From positions 42,407,502-42,471,501 of the forward strand of contig CM055104.1 of assembly GCA_029204225.1 (NCBI GenBank): a DNA stretch of 64,000 bases. Direction: 5' to 3'. Every line of letters starts with the position of its first letter. Position 1 is the stretch's first letter. Below, piece after piece: positions 10,690 through 20,944 of this stretch. The notes beneath the pieces were generated by a model. The model was not told where the DNA came from. It did no database searches and worked only from the letters and a program-made list of their open reading frames with translations. Source of the DNA: Diphasiastrum complanatum (Eukaryota > Streptophyta > Lycopodiopsida > Lycopodiales > Lycopodiaceae). A program made the translations under genes and the position numbers.

Positions 10690-11047
10690 CCTTGTAGGGA
10701 AAAATCTGAAGAATTCTTTTGGAGATCAGCCTCCTTTTCTCAGGTATCCTCCTCTTCTAATTTGCCTCTCCACCTGACTAAAAATTCCCAAAGCACTCTA
10801 CTCCGTAGAGTCCTCTGCCGGCTATTAACAATTGCTCGGGTTCAGGTGGTCCACTCATGGACTCATCACGAAGAAGCTCCACTAGATCTTCCACAATGAC
10901 CAGGGTTTTCCCAACCCTCAACGAGGGTTTCAATATACTAATGTGAAAAACAGGATGAATTCCAACATTAGCTGGAAGGTCTAGTTTGTATGCGACCTTG
11001 TTTATCACTTGGATAACCTTAAAAGGACCGCAATACCTAGGCGCCAA
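10690..11047 (-). pseudogene. Chromovirus integrase C-terminus and degenerate chromodomain
   Basis: The GPY/F-type integrase end is clear: [20 protein letters not shown], then [11 protein letters not shown]. In the next frame the sequence reads [20 protein letters not shown], a stop, then EKEADL. This matches the core of a chromodomain (VEYLVKWxxxxxxxxTWE type) with the Trp codon turned into a stop. Chromodomains mark the chromovirus branch of Ty3/gypsy and help target integration to chromatin. Confidence 0.78.
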
Positions 11048-11059
11048 CTTTGCACACCA

Positions 11060-11740
11060 GTTTTCAAGTCCCTAGAGTGATTAGGGACCCTCAAAAATAC
11101 CCAGTCGTTGACCATGAATACCTTGTGCTTCTGAAATAGATTAGCATAGTGCCCTGCCCTATCTTAGGCACATACTTATGCTATCTTTAACCAACTGTGA
11201 CATTTCTTGCATATCCGCAAGGAAATCAGCTGCGGCTTGTACCCATAGATTTTTCATCCAACACTAATTGGTGATTGAGGTTGAAAACCATACATAAGCA
11301 TGAAAGGGCTGAATCTGGTCGCTGAATGTTTTGCACTGTTATATGAAAATTCCACCAGTGGAAGGTACTATTTCTGTACGTGGAAGCCCGACCACAAAAT
11401 CCATAGATATACTTTCCCACTTTCTAGTAGGAATATCTAAAGGATGTAACAGGCCACTAGCTTTTAGCCTCTCTGCTTTATTTAATTGGCACTTAGTACA
11501 TTTAAGTACATAGGCCTCTACCTGACTATTCACCTTAGGCCACCAAATTGCCTTCAAACTAAGTCAAGTGTTCTTTGTATACCCGGATGTCCTGCACATG
11601 GACTATCATGACACTCATGCAAGATTTGGGCCCTTACAATGTCATTCTCCGGTACACACACCTTTCCTTTACGAAATAAAATCATGTTTTGAATTAGATA
11701 ATCAGTTTCAGTCTTTCCCTGATTCGAGGAATCTTGCAAA
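11060..11740 (-). pseudogene. Chromovirus integrase (zinc-binding and core parts)
   Basis: Fragments in several frames: DIVRAQILHECHDSPCAGHP with GIQRTLDLV (11554-11739) is the H of the HHCC zinc domain and its context. WWPKVNSQVEAYVLKCTKCQ (11339-11557) is the CxxC half, followed by WESISMDFVVGLP, which leads into the first catalytic Asp. The rest of the core down to 11060 is heavily frameshifted. It would insert cDNA into chromosomes. This copy is dead. Confidence 0.8.
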
Positions 11741-11999
11741 CCTGAATCGACCCCCGAAAGTACTTGTTGCCAATACTTTCCAAAAAAAGGATCAGACTCA
11801 TACAGTCATTGAAGAGACTGAAACAACTCCGGTTCTATAACAGTAAAACACAACTGATTAATAATTGGTAACCTACTCAAAGCATCTGCTAGAGTATTTT
11901 GACTTCCTTTACAATAACGTATAGAAAAGTCAAAGATTTGCATCTGCTCAGCCCATCTAGCTTGCCTCCCCTTTAAATCTGTAACATCACAAAAATATC

Positions 12000-12300
12000 A
12001 AAGAGTTTGATGATCCGTCAAAACTTCAAATCTGACTCCATACAAATAATGTTGCCAAATTTTTAAGGAATGAACAATTGCAAATAGTTTTTTTTCTCAT
12101 AGGTACAATACCTAGACTGAGCAGGATTGAGTTTCTTGCTTTCATAAGCCACAGGATGTCCATCTTGCATCAAAACAACTCCAATAGCATAATCATTGGC
12201 ATCGGTCCTAACCACAAAAGCCTTATTAGGATCACCAATGATTAGTATTGGTGCCGAAGTGATACTTTTCTTAAGCAACTCAAAACAATTATTCATATCC
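12000..12300 (-). pseudogene. Chromovirus RNase H fragment
   Basis: The frame 12063-12296 reads FVVRTDANDYAIGVVLMQDG and then HPVAYESKKLNPAQSRYCTY, the standard gypsy RNase H start with its first acidic residue (TDAN). Continuation to about 12000 and below (VTDHQTL-type sequence) is shifted. Confidence 0.85.
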
Positions 12301-12319
12301 TGGACTCTTAGCCCTCCGG

Positions 12320-12975
12320 CTTAGCTTCTTATAGCCTTTCAAGGCCTGGGTAAGGGGAAATGCCAGTCGAGCAAATTGGGGAATATGCGGACGGAAAAAT
12401 TTACAAACCCCAAGAAAGACTTGATTTCCCTAACTGTGGTGAGAATAGACCAATCAATAACCCTCTGGATACGATCGGCCTCGGTCTCCACTCCCCGTTT
12501 GGAAATCTTATGCCCCAAGTAGGACAATTCCTTCGCACAAAAAGTCATACATAGACTCTTTGGCAAAGAGCTTTTCCCTTCTTAGGATGTCCCAGACAAT
12601 CCTAAGATGCTCTTTAGTTCCTCCAAAGTCTTACTGAACACTAGGATATTATCTAAGAATACCACTGCGAATCTTTCCAAATATGACGTAAACAAATCGT
12701 TCATCATCTATTGGTAAGTTGTCGGTGCATTGGTCAAACCAAAAGGCAACACCAAAAATTCATAGTGACCAAAGCGAGTTCAAAACCCGGTTTTTGATAT
12801 ATCTTGTCTTAATGCGCATCTGATGGAATCCCGACCTTAGATCTATCTTGGTAAAGTACCCAGCACCACCAAGATAATCTATTAGGTCATCCATCCGCGG
12901 TAGTGGATATCTATTCTTAACGGTTACCTTGTTCAATTTCTTTACTTTTAATGCACTTAAGGTCATTAGGTCCAA
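12320..12975 (-). pseudogene. Chromovirus reverse transcriptase fragment
   Basis: The start is abrupt at [18 protein letters not shown] (12760-12940), followed by [16 protein letters not shown]. The palm and thumb continue in broken frames, with SYLGHKISKRGVETE and TVREIKSFLGFVN at 12339-12566. The fingers, protease and gag that should precede it on the right are absent. Copia gag begins instead, at the inversion breakpoint. A chromovirus gag that fits lies at 22861-23456 on the other strand. Confidence 0.82.
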
Positions 12976-12992
12976 AGACTAAAGAACTGTCA
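12940..12992. other. Left breakpoint of the 10.5-kb inversion
   Basis: Minus-strand copia gag-protease coding (ending DSGASSHM) runs straight into chromovirus RT coding within about 50 bases. The reciprocal junction is at about 23457-23495. Some filler of unclear origin lies at 12950-12985. Confidence 0.7.
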
Positions 12993-13938
12993 TGTGAGAT
13001 GAGGCTCCACTATCAATCCACCAAGGATCATTATCATCTATGTTGGCTAACAAACTTGAAGTCATAACAAGTGATTCACATGTGTTATGTTCTTCCTCAT
13101 CTATTGTAAGATTTCCTTGCCTCTCTCCTTGCTCTCTTTTCTTCTTATAACATTCATTTGCAAAATGACCTTTTATCCCACAATAAAAGCACTTGAACTT
13201 TGACTTATTGTTCTTAGTAGAAGAGGAAGAGGAAGAGTGATCATCATGATCAAAGTTACCACCTTTGGACCATTTCCCTTTGCCTTTACCTTTGCCCTTG
13301 AATTTGCCTTTTGTGAAGAAAGCCTCTTCACCTCCACCTTGCAAGGATGCACCATCAAGCTTTGATTTCAACCTATGTTCTTCAGCCAATAAGATTTCTT
13401 GCAAGTCAACCACACTTGGCAAGACTCTTTGAATGGCAAAACTTTGCACAAGGTTAGCATGTTCATTTAGCAAACCATTCAACATAACTTGGACTATTTC
13501 ACCATCTTTTATGTTCTCATCAATGCATGCTAAATCATCACTTAGGGACTTAACTCTCAAGATAAATGCATGAGCACTTTCACCCTCTCTTTGCCTACTA
13601 GAAAATATTTGTCTCCTTAGGGTCAATACCCTAGATGTGGACTTTGATTCAAAGAGCTTCTTTAAGGCATTCCATGCCTCACTTGCACTTTGACACTTTC
13701 CAACTTCCTTGAGAAGTTCATTTGTAACATTCATTTTAATGATATGAAGAGCCCTTTTGGCCTTCTTATCAAACCTTTGTTGCTCTTGAAGTGTGAGAGG
13801 TCTCTCTTCAATTTCTGCAACTATGTCCATGAGTTCATTCAACTCAAGTAAGGACTCCATCCTCACTTTCCAAGTAGAGTAGTTTGATGAACTCAACCTT
13901 TCACTAGACTCTAGCATGATCCCACCATTGGAAGCCAT
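12979..13938 (-). pseudogene. copia-1 gag and start of protease (5' half of split element)
   Basis: A clean 319-codon frame. It holds LSSSNYSTWKVRMESLLELN near the start and the UBN2-type gag middle (AWNALKKLFESKSTSRVLTL). A Lys/Gly-rich linker leads to the zinc knuckle CFYCGIKGHFANEC near residue 248 (canonical CX2CX4HX4C), and it ends WWIDSGASSHM, the first part of the protease with an intact DSG. The remaining protease and integrase are missing at the breakpoint. RT and RNase H of the same element are at 23496-25241 on the plus strand. The frame itself is undamaged, in keeping with a young insertion. Confidence 0.9.
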
Positions 13939-15097
13939 GATTCTAATGTTTCTTCAACTTTTAGGTTCTGTCCTAAAGCACTTAGCACTCACTTTTCTCT
14001 CAACAAATGATAGATAAAGAGATCTATGAAGATTTAGGACCCTAAAACACTTCTATCTTGAACCTAGATGGTTTCCAAGCATAGAAAGGAAGATTGAAAC
14101 ACATGCAACACTTTGCACACACTAAGAATGGATTACAAAATCAAACCAACCTGAACACACTCTTGCTTAAGCTCTCAAACTTTCCAGCAAGTGACCAAAT
14201 CAAGTTATGGTGTGAAGAGTTACTTGCATTCTTAGAAAATACCCAAAACTAGGATGCCAAGATTACCTAGTAATGAACAAACTTGATCAACATATGATCA
14301 ACACACTAAGATATTGATTCAACCTGTAAAACCACATGTAAACCACACTTCTAAAAGTTTATAAACTCCAGCAAGTGATAAATACAAGATTTAGAGGTGA
14401 ATGAATGAGCACACTTAGTGAATCACAAGACTAGCTTCACTATCTTGTCAAATCTTGGTGTTTAGATGTAGATCTAAGATCACTTCACATGAGAATGTTC
14501 CTCAACCTGTTAAGAACCTGAAAACACACTTGCATAATGGTTAACACCTTCCAGCAAATGCTCCAATCAAATTACATAAGGAGAGTTACTTACATGCTCA
14601 ACAAAGTACACCAAAATTTATGCCAAAATTGATGACAATCTTTACAATATGCTCTTCACAATGGAGCTTACAATATGTTCACCCAAAAAAGGGGATCTTT
14701 CATCCAAATGGGAGCTTTGCTCAGCCTTTAGGAGAATTACAACTCACTCAAAAGAGCATTTGTCATCCACTTAAGGAGAAGTTTCATCCACTTAAGGAGA
14801 GTGTTCATCCAAGAATGGAGATTGTCAAGAATAGGATTGAAAAGAACATTGTTAGTATTGAATATGCACAAGCCTCACAATCACAAATGATTAGGTGTTA
14901 TGATCTGATCCAAAATAGTTTCTTTTCAGCCTCTGATCTTCAATAGACCTGAAATATGCTTTTGATCCACAAGTTCAACTCACAAAACAAAGGTTAGTAA
15001 GATTTGATCAACAAAGCAATGCAAAATCATGCTAGAACTTGATCAAACATCCAAATATCACCAAAAATGGAATACTTACTGTAAATAGAAGCCAACC
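13939..15097 (-). other. copia-1 untranslated leader
   Basis: This is about 1.16 kb between PBS and gag ATG with no long sense frame. It holds loosely repeated words, such as CCAGCAA(G/A)TG near 14177, 14364 and 14552, and CATCCACTTAAGGAGA twice at about 14765-14800. Otherwise nothing was seen. Confidence 0.7.
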
Positions 15098-15110
15098 AGC
15101 TCTGATACCA
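15098..15110 (-). other. copia-1 primer-binding site (initiator-Met type)
   Basis: On the minus strand TGGTATCAGAGCT directly follows the LTR end. It matches the TGGTATCAGAGC site complementary to plant initiator-Met tRNA. Confidence 0.92.
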
Positions 15111-15765
15111 TGTGAAAAATACAGATCCTAAGTGGATCTAAACTCCAAGATCATTGGCTTGAATGCTTGCACTCCAAACTACATAAGCTAGGAATTGGCA
15201 ACACATTCTATGCTACCTAGAATGCAAAGAACTTGATCAAAAAGCATTTATCACAAATGGAAACTTCCATAAACATCAAGTGCGGCCCAAAATAGCATTA
15301 TACAGTCCATAATACATCAGCCTATCACTTTTGGAAAGCACCTAAGATCATACACAATAGCTTGAAGACAATACACACAACAATGCTCTCAATGGAGGAA
15401 GAAACAATGACAATGATCTATTGATCTCAATGAAGCATACAAAAGGTTTCTCCAACCTGTTCTCCACGACTTCCCTACTATTTATGGATGAGGAAGATGA
15501 CTCTCTCTCCTCTCTCTAGAAGGTACTTGACCCTAGATATTCCCTATATAGGAAAAATAGCTAAAAATGGCTTATATGACCAAAATACATCAAAATGGTC
15601 TCATTTTGAAGGGTATGAAGTTTGACACTTCATCATACTGAAAAAATACAGTAAATAAAAACATTGTGGCCTGGTTCACACGCGTGAAACTCCAGAACCA
15701 AAACTATTTACAATTTTAGCCAATTTAGGCCTCAAACTAGCTAGGAAATGTTGACAATTTTCACA
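15111..15765 (-). repeat. copia-1 5' LTR
   Basis: This is a 655-bp LTR beginning TGTGAAAATTGTCAAC and ending GTATTTTTCACA on the minus strand. By eye it is identical to the plus-strand LTR 25237-25891 except for one base (in the CACGCGTG/CACACGTG box). The inner side has the PBS. The outer side has GTTTG (15766-15770), the reverse complement of CAAAC found outside the other LTR. The TATA candidates are CATAAATAG and CCTATATAGG. Confidence 0.93.
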
Positions 15766-15770
15766 GTTTG
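15766..15770. other. copia-1 target-site duplication, 5' copy
   Basis: GTTTG here equals CAAAC on the strand of copia-1. CAAAC at 25892-25896 is its partner. The pair now sits in opposite orientation because of the inversion. Confidence 0.85.
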
Positions 15771-16135
15771 GTCAAAAGATTGCTTGTTTGATCCAAAATC
15801 ACAGTTGAATGCTTACCAATCTCATCTATATGTGATCTAGGCACTGTTTTGAGATCTTAGCCATTTTGTTTCATGCAATATCATTGTATTTGAGTCAAAT
15901 TTGGTTTCTTAGTGTATTTCACACGTGCTAAGAGTGTTTGATCCTAACTTTGCCCATACTCCATCATTTGATGTGAAGTAGATCTAGTTTTGGAGAGATT
16001 GAGATAGCTAGTGAGAATCATCTCACAGTTTGTTGCAAGATCTTGCATAGGAGATGGTAGCACACCATTATTGGATCCTATAGTGAGAGAGAAGCAACAT
16101 TTTTTGTTCATCACTTTTATTTATCTCCACTTTAC
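15771..16135 (+). other. copia-2 leader, gag-proximal part
   Basis: This is the untranslated sequence leading to the copia-2 ORF. Its other part, with the PBS, is at 25897-26270 on the minus strand. Joining the two at the copia-1 target site (GTTTG) gives one continuous leader. No gene seen. Confidence 0.7.
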
Positions 16136-18709
16136 ATGACTTCAATGAGTTCATACTTGTTGCAACCAAGTGAGAGATTGTCTACTTCCAATTATTCAAT
16201 ATGGAAGTTGAGGATGGAGTCCATCTTGATACTCCAAGATGTGATGGACATTGTACTTGGGATTGAGGAGGAGCCTCAAGTCCTTCAAGAAGTACAAAAA
16301 TACAAGAAGAGAGTTAGGATGGCTCTCCACTACATTAAGATGAATGTCTCTAATGAGATATTGAGGGAGATTGGTGATTGTTCTACATCCAAGGAAGCTT
16401 GGGATTGTCTCAAGTCCATCTATGAGGCTAAGAACACCTCTAGGCTCCTCACTCTTAGAAATCAAATATTCCAAAGTAGTCAAAAGAGTGATGAGAGTGC
16501 ATCTAATTATGTTTTGAGAGTCAAGGATATTCATAGGGAGCTTGCATGTATTGGTGACTCAATCAATCAAAGTGAGCTAGTCCAAGTCATTCTCAATGGC
16601 TTGAGAGATGAATATGACAACCTTGTCCAATCCTATGCTATTAAGGAGGAGCTACCAAGTTTGGAGGCCCTTCAAAGTGTGCTTATTTCTGAAGAATCAA
16701 GACAAGAGTACAAACTCTTGAGGATGGACAAGCTATCACTCAATTATGATGATGGCAAAGTTCTATTTGCCAAGCACAAAGAGAGGAGTAAGAAGCAACA
16801 CCATCAATTCTCTAATGACAAAGCTAAAGACCAAGATGGAGAGGAGGAGAATACCTCTCATGCTTCTAATTCAAATCTCAAGAAAAAGATGATCAAGTGC
16901 TTTTATTGTGGCAAGAAAGGCCATTATGCCACCAATTGCTTCAAGAAGAAGAATCAACTCAATCAAGCCAACATCACCACTGAGAAAGAAGACTATATTG
17001 CAAGTGATGGAGAAGGCTCTCTTATGGCATCAAGCTTCTCCTCTTCCACCTTCAACAAGGATGACTCATGGTATATTGATATTGGAGCATCTTCACATAT
17101 GTGTGGCTCCAAGAACTTTTTTTCATCTATTATGCCTTATGATGGAGTCAAGAAGACCATATACTTTGCAAGTAAGCATGAGTGCAATATTGAAGGAGTA
17201 GGGATTATTCCCTTGAAGCTTGCATCTTCTAAAGATCTCTTTCTCAACAATTTTCTTTTTGTCCCAAAGCTTACAAAGAACATCTTAAGTGTTGGCCAAC
17301 TTCTTGATAGTGGCTTTGATGTCAATTTCAATATTGACAATTGTGTGATTAAGAAGGATGGTGAGATCCTTGCATATGGATCAAGATTTGAAGGCATCTA
17401 CAAATTGGATCCAAGTGAGAGTGCGAACTCTCTTGATGTTTCTTATATTTCCAATATTTTAAAGGAGGAGGATTACACAAGATGCACATATCTTCTCTCT
17501 TCAAGTATTATGGTGTATGATTATTCCTTATTATTCAAAGCATATGTTGAGAAGAAATTCTCATTGAAGATCAAAGCTTTGAGGAGTATTGGAGCTCTTG
17601 AAGGAATAGCACCATATGAAGTTTTATTCAAGATGAAGCCTAAGGTTGATCACCTTAGTGAACTTGGTAGTGCTTGCTTTGCACATATTCCCTTGGAAAC
17701 AAGAAGGAAGGATGATCCAAGCTCATGGATCATGATTGGATACTCATCCATCAAGGAGGCCTTTAGTGTCTTTACACTCTCTATTTCAAATGTGATGGTT
17801 AATAGAGATGTCATATTGCATGGAGATTCAATCTTGGAAGTGGCCGAGATCAAGGCTTCTCAAGAAGCATCACAAGTTATCCTTTTTGAAGGTATTCAAG
17901 TTATGATGGGGCCAATGTGTGAGGAGGAGTTTCTTCTTCATATGATTTCAAGAAGATCTTCAAGATGCATGGCCGAGTCTTTATGGCTCACCTTACATGG
18001 CAAAGAGGGGCATCTTTCATGTTGTATCTACTACAACACATTCATATATGCTTCTCTTCCTTTGCTTGAAATGCTATCTTGCTTCATTGAATTTTTTGGA
18101 TCTCAAAGTTCAAGAAAAGCTATACTAGTTTTGTATGATGCTTATGGTATGGACATGTTTCTTGTCATTATTGACTTAGATGTGTTTCCAATACTTTTTG
18201 AAAGCAAGATATTGTATTGTCAAAAGTATGCTCTTGGTTCTAGTAAGAACAAGATTGAGCTTGGTACTCACTTTTTTGAAAATCATGTTTTCACATGTTT
18301 TGAGGCAAATTGTAAACTCCTCTTGAGATTAAGTGAAGCATCCAAAGTGGACACTTACATCCTTGAGAGAGTAACTAGCCTAAAAAAGATCAAGATAGTC
18401 TTTGATATCAAGATTAGATCCATCATGGATATAGTTCATTGTATGTGGACTAGTCAAGCTAGAAAGCATAATCTTGATAATCATCATTGTTTCACATCTT
18501 ATGATCTTGATCTCCATGATCCTTATGAGGCTTGGAAGCCTCAGATTTCTCTATTTATGGTGCATTCATCATGCAAGTGGAACTTTCAAGGCAAAGATCA
18601 TCATCAAGCATGGAGGAAGCCCATGATAATAGTGGCATATTGGTGGAGCACTCTTCAAAGGCATTGGCAAGAGATCTCTACCAAAGAGATTTTATCATGG
18701 ATATGGTGA
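16136..18709 (+). CDS. copia-2 polyprotein: gag, protease and integrase remnants, no RT
   Basis: A single 857-codon frame. Residues 1-230 are copia gag (LSTSNYSIWKLRMESIL). A canonical knuckle CFYCGKKGHYATNC lies near 254. The protease start WYIDIGASSHM lies near 311, with Ile instead of Ser/Thr in the D-S/T-G triad. The pre-integrase phrase LTKNILSVGQLLDSGF follows, then only the C-terminal integrase scrap (APYEVLFKMKPKVDHL, then GYSSIKEAFSVF near 535, then VNRDVIL). The DDE core is absent. The last 270 residues match no RT or RNase H motif I know and include hydrophobic stretches. A shifted RNase H tail (SSKALARDLYQRDFI) appears just before the PPT. So this is a non-autonomous element with an unbroken frame, which would need enzymes in trans. 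Confidence 0.85.
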   Translation: MTSMSSYLLQPSERLSTSNYSIWKLRMESILILQDVMDIVLGIEEEPQVLQEVQKYKKRVRMALHYIKMNVSNEILREIGDCSTSKEAWDCLKSIYEAKNTSRLLTLRNQIFQSSQKSDESASNYVLRVKDIHRELACIGDSINQSELVQVILNGLRDEYDNLVQSYAIKEELPSLEALQSVLISEESRQEYKLLRMDKLSLNYDDGKVLFAKHKERSKKQHHQFSNDKAKDQDGEEENTSHASNSNLKKKMIKCFYCGKKGHYATNCFKKKNQLNQANITTEKEDYIASDGEGSLMASSFSSSTFNKDDSWYIDIGASSHMCGSKNFFSSIMPYDGVKKTIYFASKHECNIEGVGIIPLKLASSKDLFLNNFLFVPKLTKNILSVGQLLDSGFDVNFNIDNCVIKKDGEILAYGSRFEGIYKLDPSESANSLDVSYISNILKEEDYTRCTYLLSSSIMVYDYSLLFKAYVEKKFSLKIKALRSIGALEGIAPYEVLFKMKPKVDHLSELGSACFAHIPLETRRKDDPSSWIMIGYSSIKEAFSVFTLSISNVMVNRDVILHGDSILEVAEIKASQEASQVILFEGIQVMMGPMCEEEFLLHMISRRSSRCMAESLWLTLHGKEGHLSCCIYYNTFIYASLPLLEMLSCFIEFFGSQSSRKAILVLYDAYGMDMFLVIIDLDVFPILFESKILYCQKYALGSSKNKIELGTHFFENHVFTCFEANCKLLLRLSEASKVDTYILERVTSLKKIKIVFDIKIRSIMDIVHCMWTSQARKHNLDNHHCFTSYDLDLHDPYEAWKPQISLFMVHSSCKWNFQGKDHHQAWRKPMIIVAYWWSTLQRHWQEISTKEILSWIW

Positions 18710-18826
18710 GGGTGCTGCTATGATGCATCCCTTGGCTGATCTTCACTTCTTATGCATACCAAAGGATCCACTCAAAAAGATTTACAAACTTCTCAAGTGA
18801 TCTAGTACCTTTCCAAGCTATTTTTT

Positions 18827-18835
18827 GAGGAGGAG
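18827..18835 (+). other. copia-2 polypurine tract
   Basis: GAGGAGGAG directly precedes the 3' LTR start TGTGAGAAATTGG. It would be the plus-strand primer. Confidence 0.8.
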
Positions 18836-20281
18836 TGTGAGAAATTGGCAAAAATCTAGCTTGGTATTTTTTATGATAGAAGTTTGTAAGTGAATCTCAC
18901 ATGTGTGGAGTGTGAAAAATTGTCAACTAGTAGTATTTTCCTAACTTGAGATTTTGTAGGCCTATGGCCAAATAAAAGTTAGAGATAGGTTCATACATGT
19001 ATGTAGAGGCCCAAAGTATGTGTACACTACTTTTGAGGTCACATTAATTAGAGGAGGTCGAGTGTGGAGCTCTTCTATTGGCTCATAATTTGGTGCATTC
19101 CTATTTGACCAAATTTCTAGGTATATGGGTGAATCCTATTGGACCCCAATTTTAGCCTATCATAAGACAAGTGGCCAAGAGGCACTATGGCTGCTATAAA
19201 TAGCCATCTCCACGAGTATGTACACATCTCATTTTCATTCTATTGAATGAATGTTATGCTCTTTGAAGGTCCATCTTCTTCTCTCTCACTTTTTTGTTCA
19301 TATCTTGCATTCTAGCCACTAGAATTGTGATTTCTTTGTTGCTATGGCTTCACACGTGTGAAATGCAGGTTGTAGGCTCTGAAGTACGGACAGGGACAGC
19401 AAGTTTCTGTTTGTGGAAGCTTATGATCAGATTTTGATGTTTAGTATGCTTAACATCACAATTTCTATCATTTTTTCAATCTAGATGTGCATAACTTCCA
19501 TGGCCAAGATCTTTATGAAACTTTAGCATCTTTTGGATCTGAGTTTTTCACATGGAGGATGTTCCCACGTGTGGAGAATTGTAAAGTAAATCAAAATGTT
19601 TGATATAGGGGTCTCATAGAATCTCATAGTCAAGCATTTAGGTGTAGGATGTTGATAGGGTCAAATTTGGCATAGATGGCAAATTATCCATTTCCACTTG
19701 TAATGCCAATATTGAGCCAAAATAGAGTGTAGACAAGTGTCATGCTTTTGTTTGATGAAGCTTAAGAGGTCCAATAGGATTTAGAGGTGGAACCTTGTGA
19801 GGTCCAATAGAAAATTGAGGTGTGCTTGAATATAGTCCAATAGAATTTAGAGGTGCATGGATCAATGGTCCAATAGGATTAAGAGGTGGCAAAGTGTGAT
19901 CCAATCATAGTTAGGCATAGTGGTATCTCATGAATCTATTAGTATCATTGTACTCCTCCTTTTGGAGCTAATTGATTTTGAGATTGAGTGGATTTTGAGT
20001 GTCATTGAATTTCTAGCTTTCTCTCTCTACCCGAGAGCTCATGATGGTTTTTCTCTCTCTACCCGAGGAGAGCAGCTTGTTTTTACTTAGAATACTTTTG
20101 GAACACTTCCCACACGTGTGAGTTAGAGTTGGAAGTGACTGAATGCATGTAGTAGTGTGTTTTTGCCATAGAATCAAAGATAGATCTTGAATCTCAATCT
20201 AGTCTTGATCTTGGTGCATCTACACACCTTAGGAGATCACAAGTACATGTAGTGGACAATCCACACGTGTGAAATTCAACA
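18836..20281 (+). repeat. copia-2 3' LTR carrying a nested solo LTR
   Basis: It runs from TGTGAGAAATTGGC to GTGAAATTCAACA. Removing the nested insertion and one copy of its 5-bp duplication leaves 799 bp, exactly the length of the partner LTR 26284-27082. By eye the two differ at about seven positions, around 1%. It is flanked outside by CTATA (20282-20286), which matches the outer flank of the partner. Confidence 0.92.
18911..19552 (+). repeat. Nested solo LTR, 642 bp
   Basis: It starts TGTGAAAAATTGTCAAC and ends GAGTTTTTCACA, with matching short inverted ends, and is bounded by the 5-bp duplication TGGAG (18906-18910 and 19553-19557). A good TATA element (GCTATAAATAGCC) lies at about 19193-19205. 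The ends resemble the copia-1 LTR but the middle differs, so it is a related family. No internal region is present, the usual result of LTR-LTR recombination after insertion. Confidence 0.92.
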
Positions 20282-20303
20282 CTATAGGAGATGATCTTCA
20301 TAG

Positions 20304-20315
20304 TGGTATTAGAGC
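20304..20315 (+). other. PBS-like site beyond the copia-2 3' LTR
   Basis: TGGTATTAGAGC resembles the initiator-Met PBS with one change. It lies 22 bases after the LTR end, beyond the CTATA duplication, so it belongs to the DNA that copia-2 entered, perhaps an older copia element. Confidence 0.5.
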
Positions 20316-20944
20316 TAGAGTTTGCATCGATCCGAAGGTAGAGTCAATGTTGCTTTTTGTAGCTTTTTGGTAGTATCTCTCTCTGATTCTTCTTCTTGGT
20401 GATGGAATTAATCTTGATTTTTTATGTTCTTCTCATTCATTGCTTAGGAGTTAGAGATATTGACTTTCTCCATAGCCATATCAGTAGATTGCTTGGATAG
20501 TCACAATTTTTCAATGGTTTTTTGTTGGGATTCTAAAGTTTGGCTTGGAATTTTCATAGCGAATTGTATGTTAATGATTTCAATAAGAATATTTGCTATT
20601 TTTCAGTCATTAAAAAGGTTTTAATGATTGCATGCCAATTATGTTGTCAATATGATCTCTAGATAGTGTTGTATTTGACAATTTTAGTTGAAAATCGATG
20701 TTTTTTTTTGGCTATAAACTACTAGTACGAGTTAGTATTGAGCAAAATTGGAACTTTATGACCCTTTGGAGCATATATTTGGCTTTATTTTAGGATCAAA
20801 TGAGTCAATTGTGCACACTAACGCGGATCCAAAACAAATGGTCACTTCATGCCAATCGAACATTGACACGTGGCACCCAAAGGACCTATAGCCCATACCA
20901 GAGTCCTATCCCATAAATGAGACCACCTATTGTGTGCCATTATG
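20316..20944. other. No gene seen (possible old leader or LTR)
   Basis: AT-rich sequence after the PBS-like site. The right part may be the 3' LTR of the minus-strand chromovirus fragment next door, which would start at about 20954 with TGTTACATACC on the minus strand after a purine tract. No coding sequence recognised. Confidence 0.5.

Noticed and set aside
18836-20315. Two tandem copia elements sharing the LTR 18836-20281
   Set aside because: The PBS-like site lies 22 bases beyond the LTR end, past the CTATA duplication, and the matching CTATA is at the partner LTR at 27083.
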